Positions 1 through 8,787 of a DNA stretch of 64,000 nucleotides are shown piece after piece. The DNA comes from Clostridia bacterium (lineage in GTDB: Bacteria; Bacillota; Clostridia; Oscillospirales; Acutalibacteraceae). Each line of letters starts with the position of its first letter. Position 1 is the first letter of the stretch. The notes under the pieces are model-generated. The model was not told the origin of the DNA. It saw only the letters and a list, made by a program, of their open reading frames with translations, and searched no databases. Both the position numbers and the translations under genes were made by a program. The stretch lies in NCBI GenBank assembly GCA_017472225.1, contig JAFUQS010000056.1, forward strand, positions 50,895 through 114,894. Reading direction: 5' to 3'.

Positions 1-357
1 TTATTCTTCCGTTACGATGTCGGAAATGTCAACCTCTTTTGCATCCTGCCAAAGTCTTTCAAGATTATAATATTCTCTTGTTTCGCCTGTGAATACATGA
101 ACAAGAACGCTGTTGTAATCAAGAAGAATCCAGCCCGTTGCCTTGCCTTCAATATGATAAGGCTCAACACCCTTTTCCTTCATTTCAAACTCAACCTCAT
201 CGGCGAGTGACTTGACATGAGTGTTCGATGTACCTGAGCAGATGATGAAATAATCGGCAACAATTGAATGTTCCGTAATTTCAAGTGCTTTGATATCTTT
301 TGCCTTCTTTTTATCGAGAACCTTGACAATTTCTCTTAAAACTTCGAGCTCTGTCAT
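1..357 (-). CDS. rsfS: Ribosomal silencing factor RsfS
   Basis: A 118-residue protein of the RsfS/Iojap/DUF143 family. The family binds ribosomal protein L14 on the 50S subunit and blocks subunit joining, which lowers translation in starved cells. The sequence shows the family core, with DYFIICSGTS near residues 35-44, then KSLADEV, the GWILLDY strand and VHVF near the end; the length is normal. It is the last gene of a leftward cluster: its ATG overlaps the nadD-yqeK stop by 4 bp (ATGA), so the two are translationally coupled. The rsfS/nadD/yqeK neighbourhood is conserved in Firmicutes. The stop codon is at the window edge, so whatever follows downstream is not visible. Confidence 0.95.
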   Translation of the reverse strand: MTELEVLREIVKVLDKKKAKDIKALEITEHSIVADYFIICSGTSNTHVKSLADEVEFEMKEKGVEPYHIEGKATGWILLDYNSVLVHVFTGETREYYNLERLWQDAKEVDISDIVTEE

Positions 358-1529
358 TGAATTTTCTCCTTTTCCATTATTAGTTCATTATAATATTCAA
401 CACTGTCTGTATGAATCAGCTTTTCCTTTTTGGAAAGAGATTTAAATGAAAACTTGAGTGCATAAAGTGCAGCCTCGTCAAGACCTTTGTTTAATGAAAG
501 GTCACGCATTATGTCAACATCCTCATAATCTCTTTCAACTGAAATATAGTCGGCAATGTATACTACCTTTTCAAGCAAGCTCATACCTGCTCTGCCGGTG
601 GTGTGGTATCGCACGGCATTGAGAATATCCTCGTCGCTGATACCCATTTCCAAACGAAGATAACATTCACCTGCCATGGCGTGCCAGAGCTTTTTGTTCT
701 CTTTCTCTGTGCGACTCAGTATTATACCACCTTTTTCCATGATTTGCAACTGTTCTTTGTCACTTGCATTTTTCATAATATCATGCACAAGACCTGCAAA
801 ATATGCTTTTTCCGAATCCGCACCGTATTTTTTTGCAAGTTGTGAAGCACTGTCCGCAACATTAAGAGAGTGGATGTATCTTGTTTCAATAAGTCTTTCC
901 TTCAAGATTTTTTTCAAATCGGCATATTTATCCGTATAAATATTATTGTCCATTATATATTTACTGACCTCATTTTTGAGAAAATTTTCGGTGCTCTCCC
1001 CTGATTTTATTCTGTGCCTTACATCCGTTGAGCTGCAGACAAAAGCATTAACATGAGAAATTATGATTTCATTTTCTTTTAAATTCAATGTGTCCTTTGC
1101 ATATGACAAAAGATTATCGGCAGAAATGTCCGTTTCTCTTGTGGCAACACAAAGTGTTACACTTTTGAGAATTTCCTCATATCTGTACCACTTATGAAAG
1201 CTCAGAAGCATATCGGAGCCGATAATCAGAAACAGCTCATCGTCGGGGTAACACTTTTTCAGCTCCTCTACCGTAAGAACAGTGTAGCTTTTTCCCTTCC
1301 TTTCAATTTCAAGGTCACTGACTTCAAAATACTCCTCTCTGAATGCAAGGCGGCACATATTGAGCCTGTGGGCTTCACTTGCAAGGTCACTGCCCTGCTT
1401 ATGAGGCGGAGTGAAAGTAGGGATAATCAGAATTTTATCAAGGCAAGCCGATTTTTTCATATCTTCGGCAAGTCTTTTGTGTCCGAGATGAGGCGGATTG
1501 AAGGTTCCGCCGAAAATACCGATTCTCAT
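354..1529 (-). CDS. nadD: Fusion of nicotinate-nucleotide adenylyltransferase (NadD) and YqeK-type HD hydrolase
   Basis: A 391-residue two-domain protein. Residues 1 to about 200 are NadD, which adenylates nicotinate mononucleotide in NAD synthesis: GIFGGTFNPPHLGH (4-17) is the nucleotidyltransferase HxGH motif and SSTDVR (166-171) is the C-terminal family motif. Residues from about 205 on are a YqeK-type HD domain, with candidate metal ligands H220, the H249-D250 pair, H283, H309 and D327. YqeK proteins are known to hydrolyse diadenosine tetraphosphate. In Bacillus nadD and yqeK are separate adjacent genes; here they form one reading frame with no stop between them. The gene overlaps rsfS by 4 bp and follows the YhbY gene directly. 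Both domains look complete. Confidence 0.93.
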   Translation of the reverse strand: MRIGIFGGTFNPPHLGHKRLAEDMKKSACLDKILIIPTFTPPHKQGSDLASEAHRLNMCRLAFREEYFEVSDLEIERKGKSYTVLTVEELKKCYPDDELFLIIGSDMLLSFHKWYRYEEILKSVTLCVATRETDISADNLLSYAKDTLNLKENEIIISHVNAFVCSSTDVRHRIKSGESTENFLKNEVSKYIMDNNIYTDKYADLKKILKERLIETRYIHSLNVADSASQLAKKYGADSEKAYFAGLVHDIMKNASDKEQLQIMEKGGIILSRTEKENKKLWHAMAGECYLRLEMGISDEDILNAVRYHTTGRAGMSLLEKVVYIADYISVERDYEDVDIMRDLSLNKGLDEAALYALKFSFKSLSKKEKLIHTDSVEYYNELIMEKEKIQ

Positions 1530-1928
1530 TTATCTTTTGCCCTTCGTGCTTGCTGTAAAGCGGAATTTTTTGCTTTCTCTTTTTTCTGCAAGTGCTTTTT
1601 CTCTTTTAAGCTTTGCAGCTTTTTTGATGTTTTTCTCTTTTTGAATTGCCTTTTCACGAAGCTCGGGGCTTTCTCTGTAAAGTACAATTACACCGCCGAT
1701 AACCTGAATAACCTCAGCACCTGTTGCCTTTGCAAGCTCGTCTGCAGTTTCTCTCGGGGTGATTGGTGAAGATTCAAGCAGAACCTTGACTTTAATCAGC
1801 TCTCTTGCTCTGAGTGCATCATCAGTCTGCTTAATAAGAGCATCACTCATTCCGCCTTTACCAACCTGAAAAAGAGGTTCAAGGTGATTTGCCTGTGCTC
1901 TGTACTGTGCTCTTTCTTTACCTGTCAT
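1530..1928 (-). CDS. yhbY: YhbY-family (CRM domain) RNA-binding protein
   Basis: A 132-residue protein. Residues 1-97 form a CRM/YhbY domain: it begins with KERAQYRAQANHLEP, followed by the KGGM turn, then ELIKVKVL and a VIGGVIVLYR strand at the end. CRM proteins bind pre-50S ribosomal particles. The last ~35 residues are a lysine/arginine-rich tail beyond the usual ~97-residue length, probably a nonspecific RNA-binding extension. The start has a good Shine-Dalgarno (AAGGAGC) 5 nt upstream. It lies between rdgB and nadD-yqeK with 0-41 bp gaps, the common Firmicutes arrangement. The exact cellular role is not established. Confidence 0.9.
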   Translation of the reverse strand: MTGKERAQYRAQANHLEPLFQVGKGGMSDALIKQTDDALRARELIKVKVLLESSPITPRETADELAKATGAEVIQVIGGVIVLYRESPELREKAIQKEKNIKKAAKLKREKALAEKRESKKFRFTASTKGKR

Positions 1929-1969
1929 TTATATGCTCCTTAAAAGTAGTAGTTTTTAATATTTCAATA

Positions 1970-2560
1970 TCAGTCTGAAGTGATTTCGAGTTTTTCTCTG
2001 AGTTCTTTCAGCGCATTACCTCTGTGGCTGATTGCGTCTTTTTCTTGTGCAGAAAGCTCTGCAAAGCTTTTATTGCCGACCATAAACAGCGGGTCATAGC
2101 CGAAGCCGTTGTCCCCTCTTTTTTCATAGCCGATTCTGCCTTCACAGGTGCCTCTTGCGGTGATTTCTCTGCCGTCAGGGAAGCTGACACAGATGGCACA
2201 TTCAAATCGTGCCGTTCTTTTTTCGTCGGGTACATTTTTGAGATTTTGGAGAAGCTTTCTGTTATTGGCTTCATCATCACCGTGTGTTCCCGAATATCTT
2301 GCGGAATATACACCCGGCTCACCGCCCAAAGCATCAACGCAAAGTCCGCTGTCATCTGCAATGCAGGGAAGTCCGCTTTCCTTGCAGCCTGCCTGAGCTT
2401 TTATTCTTGCATTATCAAGAAAAGTCTCGCCGTTTTCCTCCACATCCGTAAGCTCTATTCCGAGCATTGTGTCTGTTACAGCCTCATAGCCCATCGGCAA
2501 AAGGATACGCTCCATTTCCTTGAGCTTATGCTTATTATGTGTTGCAATTATAATTTTCAT
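1970..2560 (-). CDS. rdgB: XTP/dITP diphosphatase (RdgB/HAM1 family)
   Basis: A 196-residue nucleotide-pool cleaning enzyme that hydrolyses deaminated purine triphosphates (dITP, XTP) to monophosphates, keeping them out of DNA and RNA. Family motifs are present: the N-terminal ATHNKHKLKE substrate loop, IADDSGLCVDAL near residue 67, YSARYSG, the GYDPLF segment, and the terminal SHRGNAL. Length is typical. It starts 5 bp after the ftsY stop and is clearly in the same transcript. Nothing is unusual in the sequence. Confidence 0.95.
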   Translation of the reverse strand: MKIIIATHNKHKLKEMERILLPMGYEAVTDTMLGIELTDVEENGETFLDNARIKAQAGCKESGLPCIADDSGLCVDALGGEPGVYSARYSGTHGDDEANNRKLLQNLKNVPDEKRTARFECAICVSFPDGREITARGTCEGRIGYEKRGDNGFGYDPLFMVGNKSFAELSAQEKDAISHRGNALKELREKLEITSD

Positions 2561-2565
2561 TTCAA

Positions 2566-3501
2566 TCAGTCCTCATCTGCGTGGGTTACGGAAGTATCTT
2601 CAAACAAAGCCTTTGCAAATACCTTTGGCTTGAAGGGCTGAATGTCGTCAATCTGTTCACCGACACCAATAAACTTAACGGGAAGCTTCAGTTCATTCTT
2701 GATTGTGAGAACAACACCGCCTCTTGCCGTGCCGTCAAGCTTTGTAAGAGCAATACCGGTAAGCTCTGCAACATTCATAAATTCCTTTGCCTGATTGACT
2801 GCATTCTGTCCTGTTGTGGCATCAAGCACAAGCAGAATTTCACGGTCAGCATAGGGAAGCTCTTTTTCAACAACCCTGTAAATCTTGCCAAGCTCGTCCA
2901 TAAGATTCTTTTTGTTGTGAAGTCTGCCCGCTGTATCGCAGATGATAATGTCACAGTCACGGGAAATACCTGCGGCAATTGTGTCATAAACTACTGCGGC
3001 AGGGTCTGCGCCTTCCTTATGCTTAACAATGTCAACCCCCGCTCTTTCAGCCCAGATTTCAAGCTGTTCAATTGCAGCGGCTCTGAAGGTATCGGCAGCA
3101 CCGAGGATAACCTTTTTACCTTCTTTTTTATACATTGCGGCAAGCTTACCGATGGTGGTGGTTTTACCCACACCGTTAACACCGATAACAAGAATAATTG
3201 AGGGAATTGTTATAAGTCCCATATCCTCACCGCCGTCAATCATATCGGCAATGATATCTGAAATAATCATTTTTGCGTGCTTCGGATTGCGCACCTCGTT
3301 ATGGTTAACTCTTTTTCTGAGCTCTGCAACAATGTCGGTTGCAGTTTTCATACCGACATCGCCCATGATGAGAGCTTCTTCAAGGTCATCGTATAAATCG
3401 TCTGTGATTTCTTCATAGGCACCGAGAACATCCTCAATTCTGCCTGTCATACCCTCACGGGTTTTTTTAAGGCCGAAGCCAAGTTTTTTGAATATACCCA
3501 T
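2566..3501 (-). CDS. ftsY: Signal recognition particle receptor FtsY
   Basis: A 311-residue SRP GTPase that docks ribosome-SRP complexes at the membrane. The NG domain is complete: GVNGVGKTTT (107-116) is the P loop, DTFRAA (137-142), DTAGR (189-193) and TKLDG (253-257) are the G-box motifs, and GVGEQIDDIQPF is the C-terminal closing motif. The acidic A domain seen in E. coli is missing, as in most Firmicutes; the N-terminal amphipathic helix MGIFKKLGFGLKK probably mediates membrane contact. It is directly downstream of smc (34 bp gap, strong Shine-Dalgarno), matching the conserved rnc-smc-ftsY order. Confidence 0.96.
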   Translation of the reverse strand: MGIFKKLGFGLKKTREGMTGRIEDVLGAYEEITDDLYDDLEEALIMGDVGMKTATDIVAELRKRVNHNEVRNPKHAKMIISDIIADMIDGGEDMGLITIPSIILVIGVNGVGKTTTIGKLAAMYKKEGKKVILGAADTFRAAAIEQLEIWAERAGVDIVKHKEGADPAAVVYDTIAAGISRDCDIIICDTAGRLHNKKNLMDELGKIYRVVEKELPYADREILLVLDATTGQNAVNQAKEFMNVAELTGIALTKLDGTARGGVVLTIKNELKLPVKFIGVGEQIDDIQPFKPKVFAKALFEDTSVTHADED

Positions 3502-3535
3502 TGTTTTTCCTCCTCAGGATAAGAGTATCGTTCTT

Positions 3536-4609
3536 TTATTGTGTAATACCCAATTTTTTAGCAAGCTCTGCTGTTTTAAGCTCAAGAAGCTTTGAAACAC
3601 CCTGCTCCTGCATGGTGATACCGTAAAGCATATCAGCTTCTTCCATGGTACCCCTTCTGTGAGTGATGAGAATAAACTGTGTGTTTTCTGTCATTCTTCT
3701 CACATACTGAGCGTATCTTGTAACATTGACATCGTCAAGCGCAGCCTCAACCTCGTCAAAAATGCAGAAGGGTGCAGGATTTACCTTCATGATAGCAAAA
3801 AGAAGTGCAATTGCCGAAAGTCCCTTTTCACCGCCTGAAAGAGAATCAAGACGCTTAACCATTTTTCCGGGAGGCTGAAGCTTGATATCAATATTGCTTT
3901 CAAGCACATCTGTCGGATTTTCCAATATAAGCTCTGCCTTGCCGCCGCCGAAAAGCTCACGGAAGGTGTCATTGAAGTTCTCGTTGATTCTGATGAACTG
4001 CTCACGGAACTGATGACTCATTTTATAAGTCAGTTCTTCGATAAGACGGATAAGCTCCTTCTTGCTCTTTTCAACATCTTCAACCTGTCCCGACATAAAC
4101 TCGTAACGCTCTTTGACTTCCTTATATTCCTCAATTGCACCAAGGTTAACAGAGCCCAAATGTCTGATTGAGTTTTTTAGTTCATGAAGTCTTCTTTGAG
4201 CGCCCTTGGGATCCTCCGGCTTTTCACCGATGGCCTCAGCTTCACGCTTTGTAAGCTGATATTCATCATAGAGCTTATTGACAGTGTCATCATATTCCTT
4301 CAGCATGGTTTCCTTGCGTTCTTCAAGTCTTGCCTTTTCTCCGCCAATCTGTTCCCTTTCGGAAGACTTGGCTTTTTCCCTTATACGGAGTGACTGAGAC
4401 CTTTCTTCCTTTTCACTGCGCTTTTTATGCAAGGAAACAATTTCCTGTTTTGACTTTTCCGTTTCAAGGCGAAGCTTTTCTGAAAGGCTCTTCAGCTTTT
4501 CAATTTCTTCCTCAATTTCCTTGTTTTTCTCTCTGATAAGCTCAATTTCCTTATCGAGCTCCTTGTCCCTGTCTTCCTGGCTGACAAGCCTTGCCTTGAG
4601 CAGTCCCAT
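3536..4609 (-). CDS. smc: Smc C-terminal portion (second head half)
   Basis: This is the 357-residue part with an internal ATG at 4607-4609. It holds the end of the second coiled coil, the signature LSGGEK near residue 258 and Walker B DEVEAALDD. The codons between the TAA and this ATG are open and read like continuous Smc coiled coil. No strong Shine-Dalgarno precedes the ATG, so independent translation is doubtful. Confidence 0.55.
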   Translation of the reverse strand: MGLLKARLVSQEDRDKELDKEIELIREKNKEIEEEIEKLKSLSEKLRLETEKSKQEIVSLHKKRSEKEERSQSLRIREKAKSSEREQIGGEKARLEERKETMLKEYDDTVNKLYDEYQLTKREAEAIGEKPEDPKGAQRRLHELKNSIRHLGSVNLGAIEEYKEVKERYEFMSGQVEDVEKSKKELIRLIEELTYKMSHQFREQFIRINENFNDTFRELFGGGKAELILENPTDVLESNIDIKLQPPGKMVKRLDSLSGGEKGLSAIALLFAIMKVNPAPFCIFDEVEAALDDVNVTRYAQYVRRMTENTQFILITHRRGTMEEADMLYGITMQEQGVSKLLELKTAELAKKLGITQ

Positions 4610-4696
4610 AGCCTGCTGCCTTGCTGAAAGGTCCTTATCGGCAACATGAACATCAAGGTTGAGCCTTGAAATTTCAGATGATATTTCTTCCCTTTT

Positions 4697-7111
4697 TTAT
4701 GAAAGCTCCGTTTTTCTGCCTGAAAGGGAAAGAAGCCTTTTTTCGGCATTTCCTATTTCTTCGGAAAGCTTTTCCGTTTGCTCTTTCTTTGCTTCAATTG
4801 ATTTTTCAATTGAAGAAATTCTTTCATCGGCACTGTTTTTCTCACTCTTCAATTCATTAAGGTCATTTTTTGCAGTAAGAAGCTGCTGTGAAATAAGATT
4901 ATATTCACCCTCAAGACGGATTTTTTCTTCCTGAAGATTTGAAAGCTCTGCTTTTTCGTTTTCAAGCTCTGCAGTGAGCTTTCGGATTTCATTGCAAAGC
5001 TTATCGTAAGACTCCTGCTTTTCTGCAAGCTCCTGAGTGAGCTTTTTGTCCTTTTCCTTCAGGCGTTCAATTTCGGTGCCTCTTGAAAGAATACCTGTAC
5101 TCTGAGCCTGAGAACCGCCTGTCATTGAGCCACCCGCATTGATAACCTGTCCGTCAAGAGTAACGATTTTGAAGCGATGCTCATATTTTTTGGCAATTGC
5201 GATTGCTGAGGTCAGATCTTCACAGACAACAACCTTGCCTAAAAGTGAAGATATAATTTCAGCATAGATATCCTTATATGTGATCAGATTTACGGCAGTG
5301 TCAATATAACCGTAGCAATCATCAAGATTTTTTTCATCGAGTGATTTTCCTTTAATTGCCGAAATCGGTTGGAAGGTTGCACGGCCTGCATTACCTGCTT
5401 TGAGAAAGTTGATTGCATTTTTTGCATCGTTTTCAGTATCGGTAACAATGTTCTGGATTGAATTGCCCAATGCAGTTTCAATTGCAACAGCATATTCACT
5501 TTTAACTGAAATAAGCTGTGAAATTGTGCCGTGGATACCCTTTAAAGCTCCCTTCTGGCTTTCCTTGATGACCTTTTTAACGGCACCGGAATAGCCTTCC
5601 ATGTTCTTTTCGAGTTCTTCAAGCATTTTGATTTTTGAAATTGTACGCTGAGCTTCAAAGGTTTTATCGTCAAGCTCTTTTTTAAGAGAATCTGCCTTTT
5701 CGTTTTTACCGTTAAGGCGCAGACTATAGCCGTTGACAGCGTTGGTACATTCGGCAATTTCTTTTTCGCATTTCTGTTTTTCAAGCTCGATTCTGCCGTT
5801 TTGTGAGGATAAATCATCAACGATTTCCTGTTTACCGATAACAAGGCTTTCAATTGTTTCTACTCTTGTTTTAATTTCAGTAACCGAGGAAAGAAGGGTT
5901 GAATGAACAACTCTTGCATCGGAAAGCTCATTCGTAAGCACAGCAATGTTTTTTGAAATTTCAGCACTTTCTTCATCAAGATTGCCGCCTTCAAGCTGCA
6001 TTTTTTCAAGAAAGTCCCTTGTTTTTTGAAGCTCGGTGCTCTTTTCCTCACGAATTCTTCTGATTTGAGAAATCAGCTTTTCTTCTGTTTCAATTTCCTT
6101 CAGAAGCTGCTTACGGTTGCTTTCTGAATCAGTTCTGTCCCGTCCGATTCGGTCAATCGTTTCATTATTATGCTCAATTGAGTTTCTGAGAACTGCTTGC
6201 TCACTCATTGAAGAAGCAGCCTTTTCTTCTAATTCGGAAATACCGTTTCTGATTTCATCAATTCTGATATTGATATTCTGAGTGTCGGTCATACACTGCT
6301 CAATCATACTTTCAATTTCAGAAAGCTCACCTTCAGCACTGTCATACTGATTTTGTGCAATTGCAATTTTATCCTGCTGAGCACTCAAATCTGCCTTTAA
6401 TTTATCAATGTTATAAAGCCACAGACCGATTTCTATGGTCTTCTTTTCTTCTGCAAGAACAATGAATTTTTCTGCCTTTTCACTCTGATGCTTCAACGGG
6501 CCGATACGACTTTCAAGCTCTGTGAGAATATCTCTCAGGCGCACAAGATTTTCTTCCGCCTGAGAAAGCTTTTTGAGTGAATCGTTTCTTCTGTATCTGT
6601 ATGAGGATATACCCGCTGCCTCCTCAAGCATTTCACGGCATTCCTTACCCTTACCGCTGACCATATCGGCGATTTTGCCCTGGCTGACCATTGAATAACC
6701 GTCCCTGCCGAGACCGGTATCCATAAACAGTTCATGAACATCCTTGAGCCTGACGGCAATACCGTTGATTTTATATTCACTTTCGCCTGAGCGATAGTAT
6801 TTTCTTGTTACGGATACCTCGTCTGTGTCATAGCCCTTGAGTGCTCTGTCCTTATTATCAAGGCGCAATGTTACCTGAGCAAAGCCGTGAGCCTTACGAA
6901 GCTTCGTTCCGTCGAAGATAACGTCTTCCATTTTAGATCCACGCAAGGACTTGCTTGACTGTTCGCCGAGCACCCATCTGACAGCATCGGAAATGTTACT
7001 TTTTCCGCTTCCGTTAGGTCCCACGACAGCTGTTATGCCTTTGCCGAAATTAAGAGTAGTTTTTTCGGGAAAGGATTTGAAGCCCTGCATTTCAAGTGCT
7101 GTTAATGTCAT
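4697..7111 (-). CDS. smc: Smc N-terminal portion (head half, first coiled coil, hinge)
   Basis: This is the 804-residue open part before the in-frame TAA. It holds Walker A, the first coiled coil, the complete hinge and part of the returning coiled coil, but lacks the ABC signature and Walker B. It could not form a working ATPase head alone. It starts 6 bp from the radical SAM gene stop. The ATG and the first residues MTLTALEMQGFKSF match the usual Smc N terminus. Confidence 0.7.
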   Translation of the reverse strand: MTLTALEMQGFKSFPEKTTLNFGKGITAVVGPNGSGKSNISDAVRWVLGEQSSKSLRGSKMEDVIFDGTKLRKAHGFAQVTLRLDNKDRALKGYDTDEVSVTRKYYRSGESEYKINGIAVRLKDVHELFMDTGLGRDGYSMVSQGKIADMVSGKGKECREMLEEAAGISSYRYRRNDSLKKLSQAEENLVRLRDILTELESRIGPLKHQSEKAEKFIVLAEEKKTIEIGLWLYNIDKLKADLSAQQDKIAIAQNQYDSAEGELSEIESMIEQCMTDTQNINIRIDEIRNGISELEEKAASSMSEQAVLRNSIEHNNETIDRIGRDRTDSESNRKQLLKEIETEEKLISQIRRIREEKSTELQKTRDFLEKMQLEGGNLDEESAEISKNIAVLTNELSDARVVHSTLLSSVTEIKTRVETIESLVIGKQEIVDDLSSQNGRIELEKQKCEKEIAECTNAVNGYSLRLNGKNEKADSLKKELDDKTFEAQRTISKIKMLEELEKNMEGYSGAVKKVIKESQKGALKGIHGTISQLISVKSEYAVAIETALGNSIQNIVTDTENDAKNAINFLKAGNAGRATFQPISAIKGKSLDEKNLDDCYGYIDTAVNLITYKDIYAEIISSLLGKVVVCEDLTSAIAIAKKYEHRFKIVTLDGQVINAGGSMTGGSQAQSTGILSRGTEIERLKEKDKKLTQELAEKQESYDKLCNEIRKLTAELENEKAELSNLQEEKIRLEGEYNLISQQLLTAKNDLNELKSEKNSADERISSIEKSIEAKKEQTEKLSEEIGNAEKRLLSLSGRKTELS

Positions 7112-7117
7112 AAATTT

Positions 7118-8110
7118 TTAACCTCGCACACTTATTTTATATTTTTCAAAATCGTTTTGCACTATACTGACCTTAAAGCCGAGTCCGTTCAGCTTTTTCA
7201 AGTTGCTTTTTTTCTGTCCCGTAAGCTGAGAAACAAACCTTCTGCCTACGGTGATTTCTATGTCTGTCGATTCTATGTTCTTCTTTTCGATTTCATCAAG
7301 GACAAGCCTTAAATATATTCTGCTTTCGCAGATTTCACGGAACGCAGGATGATATACACCTGCAACGAAGCCTTCCTCAACATTCCCTCCCGAGTGAAGA
7401 CCGAGGCGGATAACTCTTATATCATTTTCATGAAACAACATAAGAAGCTTTGCACAAAGCTCTGCCGCTTCATCAAGACACTGAGGCTGATACTTTCCTT
7501 CACGGTACAACCGTGAAAGCTCCGTATTTTCGAGCACAACGGTGGGATAAATTCTTGCGGTGTCAGGTGAAAGGGAGATGAGCTTTTCTGCAGTTTCAAG
7601 TGCACCTTCATCATTATCACCGAAAAGCCCGGTCATCATCTGCACACCGAATTCGAAGCCATGCTTTTTAATTTTTTCTGCCGCTTTCACAACATCCTCA
7701 GCCGTGTGTCCTCTTTTGTTGAGAGAAAGCACTCTGTCATTCATGCTCTGGCAACCAAGCTCAATTGAGCTCACACCGTAAAATGAGAGAAGGTCGAGCA
7801 TCTCGTCACTTATACAGTCAGGTCTTGTGGAAATCCTGATTCCCTTGAAAAGGCCCTTATCAACATATTCCTTGGCTTTTTTTAAAAGGCAGAGCATATA
7901 TTCCCTGTCGATTGCAGTGAAGCTGCCACCGAAAAAAGCGATTTCACCTTCATTACAATCGGCTGAACTCAAGGCTGTCTGAACTGCCCTTTCAACATCC
8001 TCAGCCGTGGGTGGTACAACTTTGCCTGAAATTGTTTTCTGATTACAGAAGCTGCAACGGTGGGGACACCCCATATCAGGCACAAACAAAGCTACATTGA
8101 TATGCTTCAA
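7118..8110 (-). CDS. Elp3-like radical SAM protein (no acetyltransferase domain)
   Basis: A 330-residue radical SAM protein. C15, C19 and C22 form the CxxxCxxC cluster motif (CPHRCSFC) and FFGGSFTAID near residue 60 is the SAM-binding glycine motif. It resembles the radical SAM half of Elp3 (ISTRPDCI, ELGCQSMNDRVL) but has no GNAT acetyltransferase domain. Homologs sit between rnc and smc in many Clostridia; their substrate is unknown, and tRNA or protein modification would only be inference. The stop overlaps the rnc frame edge by 4 bp on one side and smc begins 6 bp away on the other, so it is fixed within the operon. Confidence 0.87.
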   Translation of the reverse strand: MKHINVALFVPDMGCPHRCSFCNQKTISGKVVPPTAEDVERAVQTALSSADCNEGEIAFFGGSFTAIDREYMLCLLKKAKEYVDKGLFKGIRISTRPDCISDEMLDLLSFYGVSSIELGCQSMNDRVLSLNKRGHTAEDVVKAAEKIKKHGFEFGVQMMTGLFGDNDEGALETAEKLISLSPDTARIYPTVVLENTELSRLYREGKYQPQCLDEAAELCAKLLMLFHENDIRVIRLGLHSGGNVEEGFVAGVYHPAFREICESRIYLRLVLDEIEKKNIESTDIEITVGRRFVSQLTGQKKSNLKKLNGLGFKVSIVQNDFEKYKISVRG

Positions 8111-8787
8111 CTTTTGATACCCATCAGCTCAAGAGCCTGCTTTGCAGCCTGCTGCTCAGCAATTTTCTTGCTTCTTCCGGTGCCGCAGCCGATAACATTA
8201 CTGTTAAGGTTAACTTCAACCTCAAAGCGTTTGTTGTGATCCGGTCCGCTTTCACCCACAAGCGTGTAGGAAAGATGCTCATCAGGATTTTTCTGAATGA
8301 TTTCCTGAAGCTCGGTTTTGTAGTCACGGATGCTCATCTGCTGAGTTGCTGACTTTTTAACAAAATCAAGAACAAACTTTCTTGCTTCATCAAGTCCGCC
8401 GTCAAGATATATAGCAGCAATGACTGCCTCAAAGGCATCAGCAAGAATTGAAGCTCTGTTTCTTCCGCCCGTATTTTCTTCACCTCTGCCAAGATAAATA
8501 TATTTGCCAAGTTCAATTTCCTTTGCAAAGCAGAAAAGAGACTTTTCACAAGCACACGCTGCTCTTTTTTTGGTCATCTCCCCTTCGGGAAGGTGCTTGA
8601 CATTATGATAAAAATATTCCGCAGTGATAACACCGAGAACTGAATCCCCCAAGAATTCAAGCCTTTCATTACATTCCCTTGAAGGCTGTTTTTCGTTTGC
8701 ATAAGAGGAATGGGTAAGAGCAGTTTCAAGAAGATTTATGTTATTGAATTTATAGCCTATTTTCTTTTCAAAATCGCTGATATTCAT
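8107..8787 (-). CDS. rnc: Ribonuclease III
   Basis: A 226-residue double-strand-specific endoribonuclease that processes rRNA precursors and structured mRNAs. The endonuclease domain carries the signature ERLEFLGDSVLG (about 41-52) and ADAFEAVIAAIYLDGG with the catalytic acidic residues. A double-stranded RNA-binding domain follows from about residue 155 (DYKTELQEI to AAKQALELM). The Shine-Dalgarno GGATGTGAAG sits before the ATG. It overlaps trmFO by 4 bp upstream and the radical SAM gene by 4 bp downstream. Confidence 0.96.
   Translation of the reverse strand: MNISDFEKKIGYKFNNINLLETALTHSSYANEKQPSRECNERLEFLGDSVLGVITAEYFYHNVKHLPEGEMTKKRAACACEKSLFCFAKEIELGKYIYLGRGEENTGGRNRASILADAFEAVIAAIYLDGGLDEARKFVLDFVKKSATQQMSIRDYKTELQEIIQKNPDEHLSYTLVGESGPDHNKRFEVEVNLNSNVIGCGTGRSKKIAEQQAAKQALELMGIKS

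Larger units (their letters stand above)
3536..7111 (-). pseudogene. smc: Chromosome-condensation ATPase Smc, interrupted by one in-frame TAA
   Basis: Read as one frame this spans 1,191 codons, the normal bacterial Smc length. Smc dimers with ScpA/ScpB load at parS/ori and organise the chromosome. The N-terminal head has the Walker A GPNGSGKS (31-38). Long coiled coils flank a hinge at about 510-680 (GYSGAVKKVI to GGSMTGGSQ). The C-terminal head has the signature LSGGEKGLSAIALLF and Walker B FCIFDEVEAALDD. A TAA at 4697-4699 (codon 805, C-terminal coiled coil) splits it. Both sides are in the same frame and no frameshift is needed, so a single base change explains the break. Because all neighbours are intact and Smc is important for growth, a sequence/assembly error or a very recent mutation is likelier than decay. 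Confidence 0.85.

Noticed and set aside
2024-2641. A 205-residue rightward reading frame opposite rdgB/ftsY
   Set aside because: It is antisense to two clear genes, cysteine- and phenylalanine-rich, without a ribosome site or family motif. Similar long antisense frames at 1194-1769, 2581-3201 and 34543-35196 were dropped for the same reason.
3536-7111. Frameshift in smc
   Set aside because: Both open parts are in the same frame, and the codons between the TAA and the next ATG are open and Smc-like, so a substitution is sufficient.
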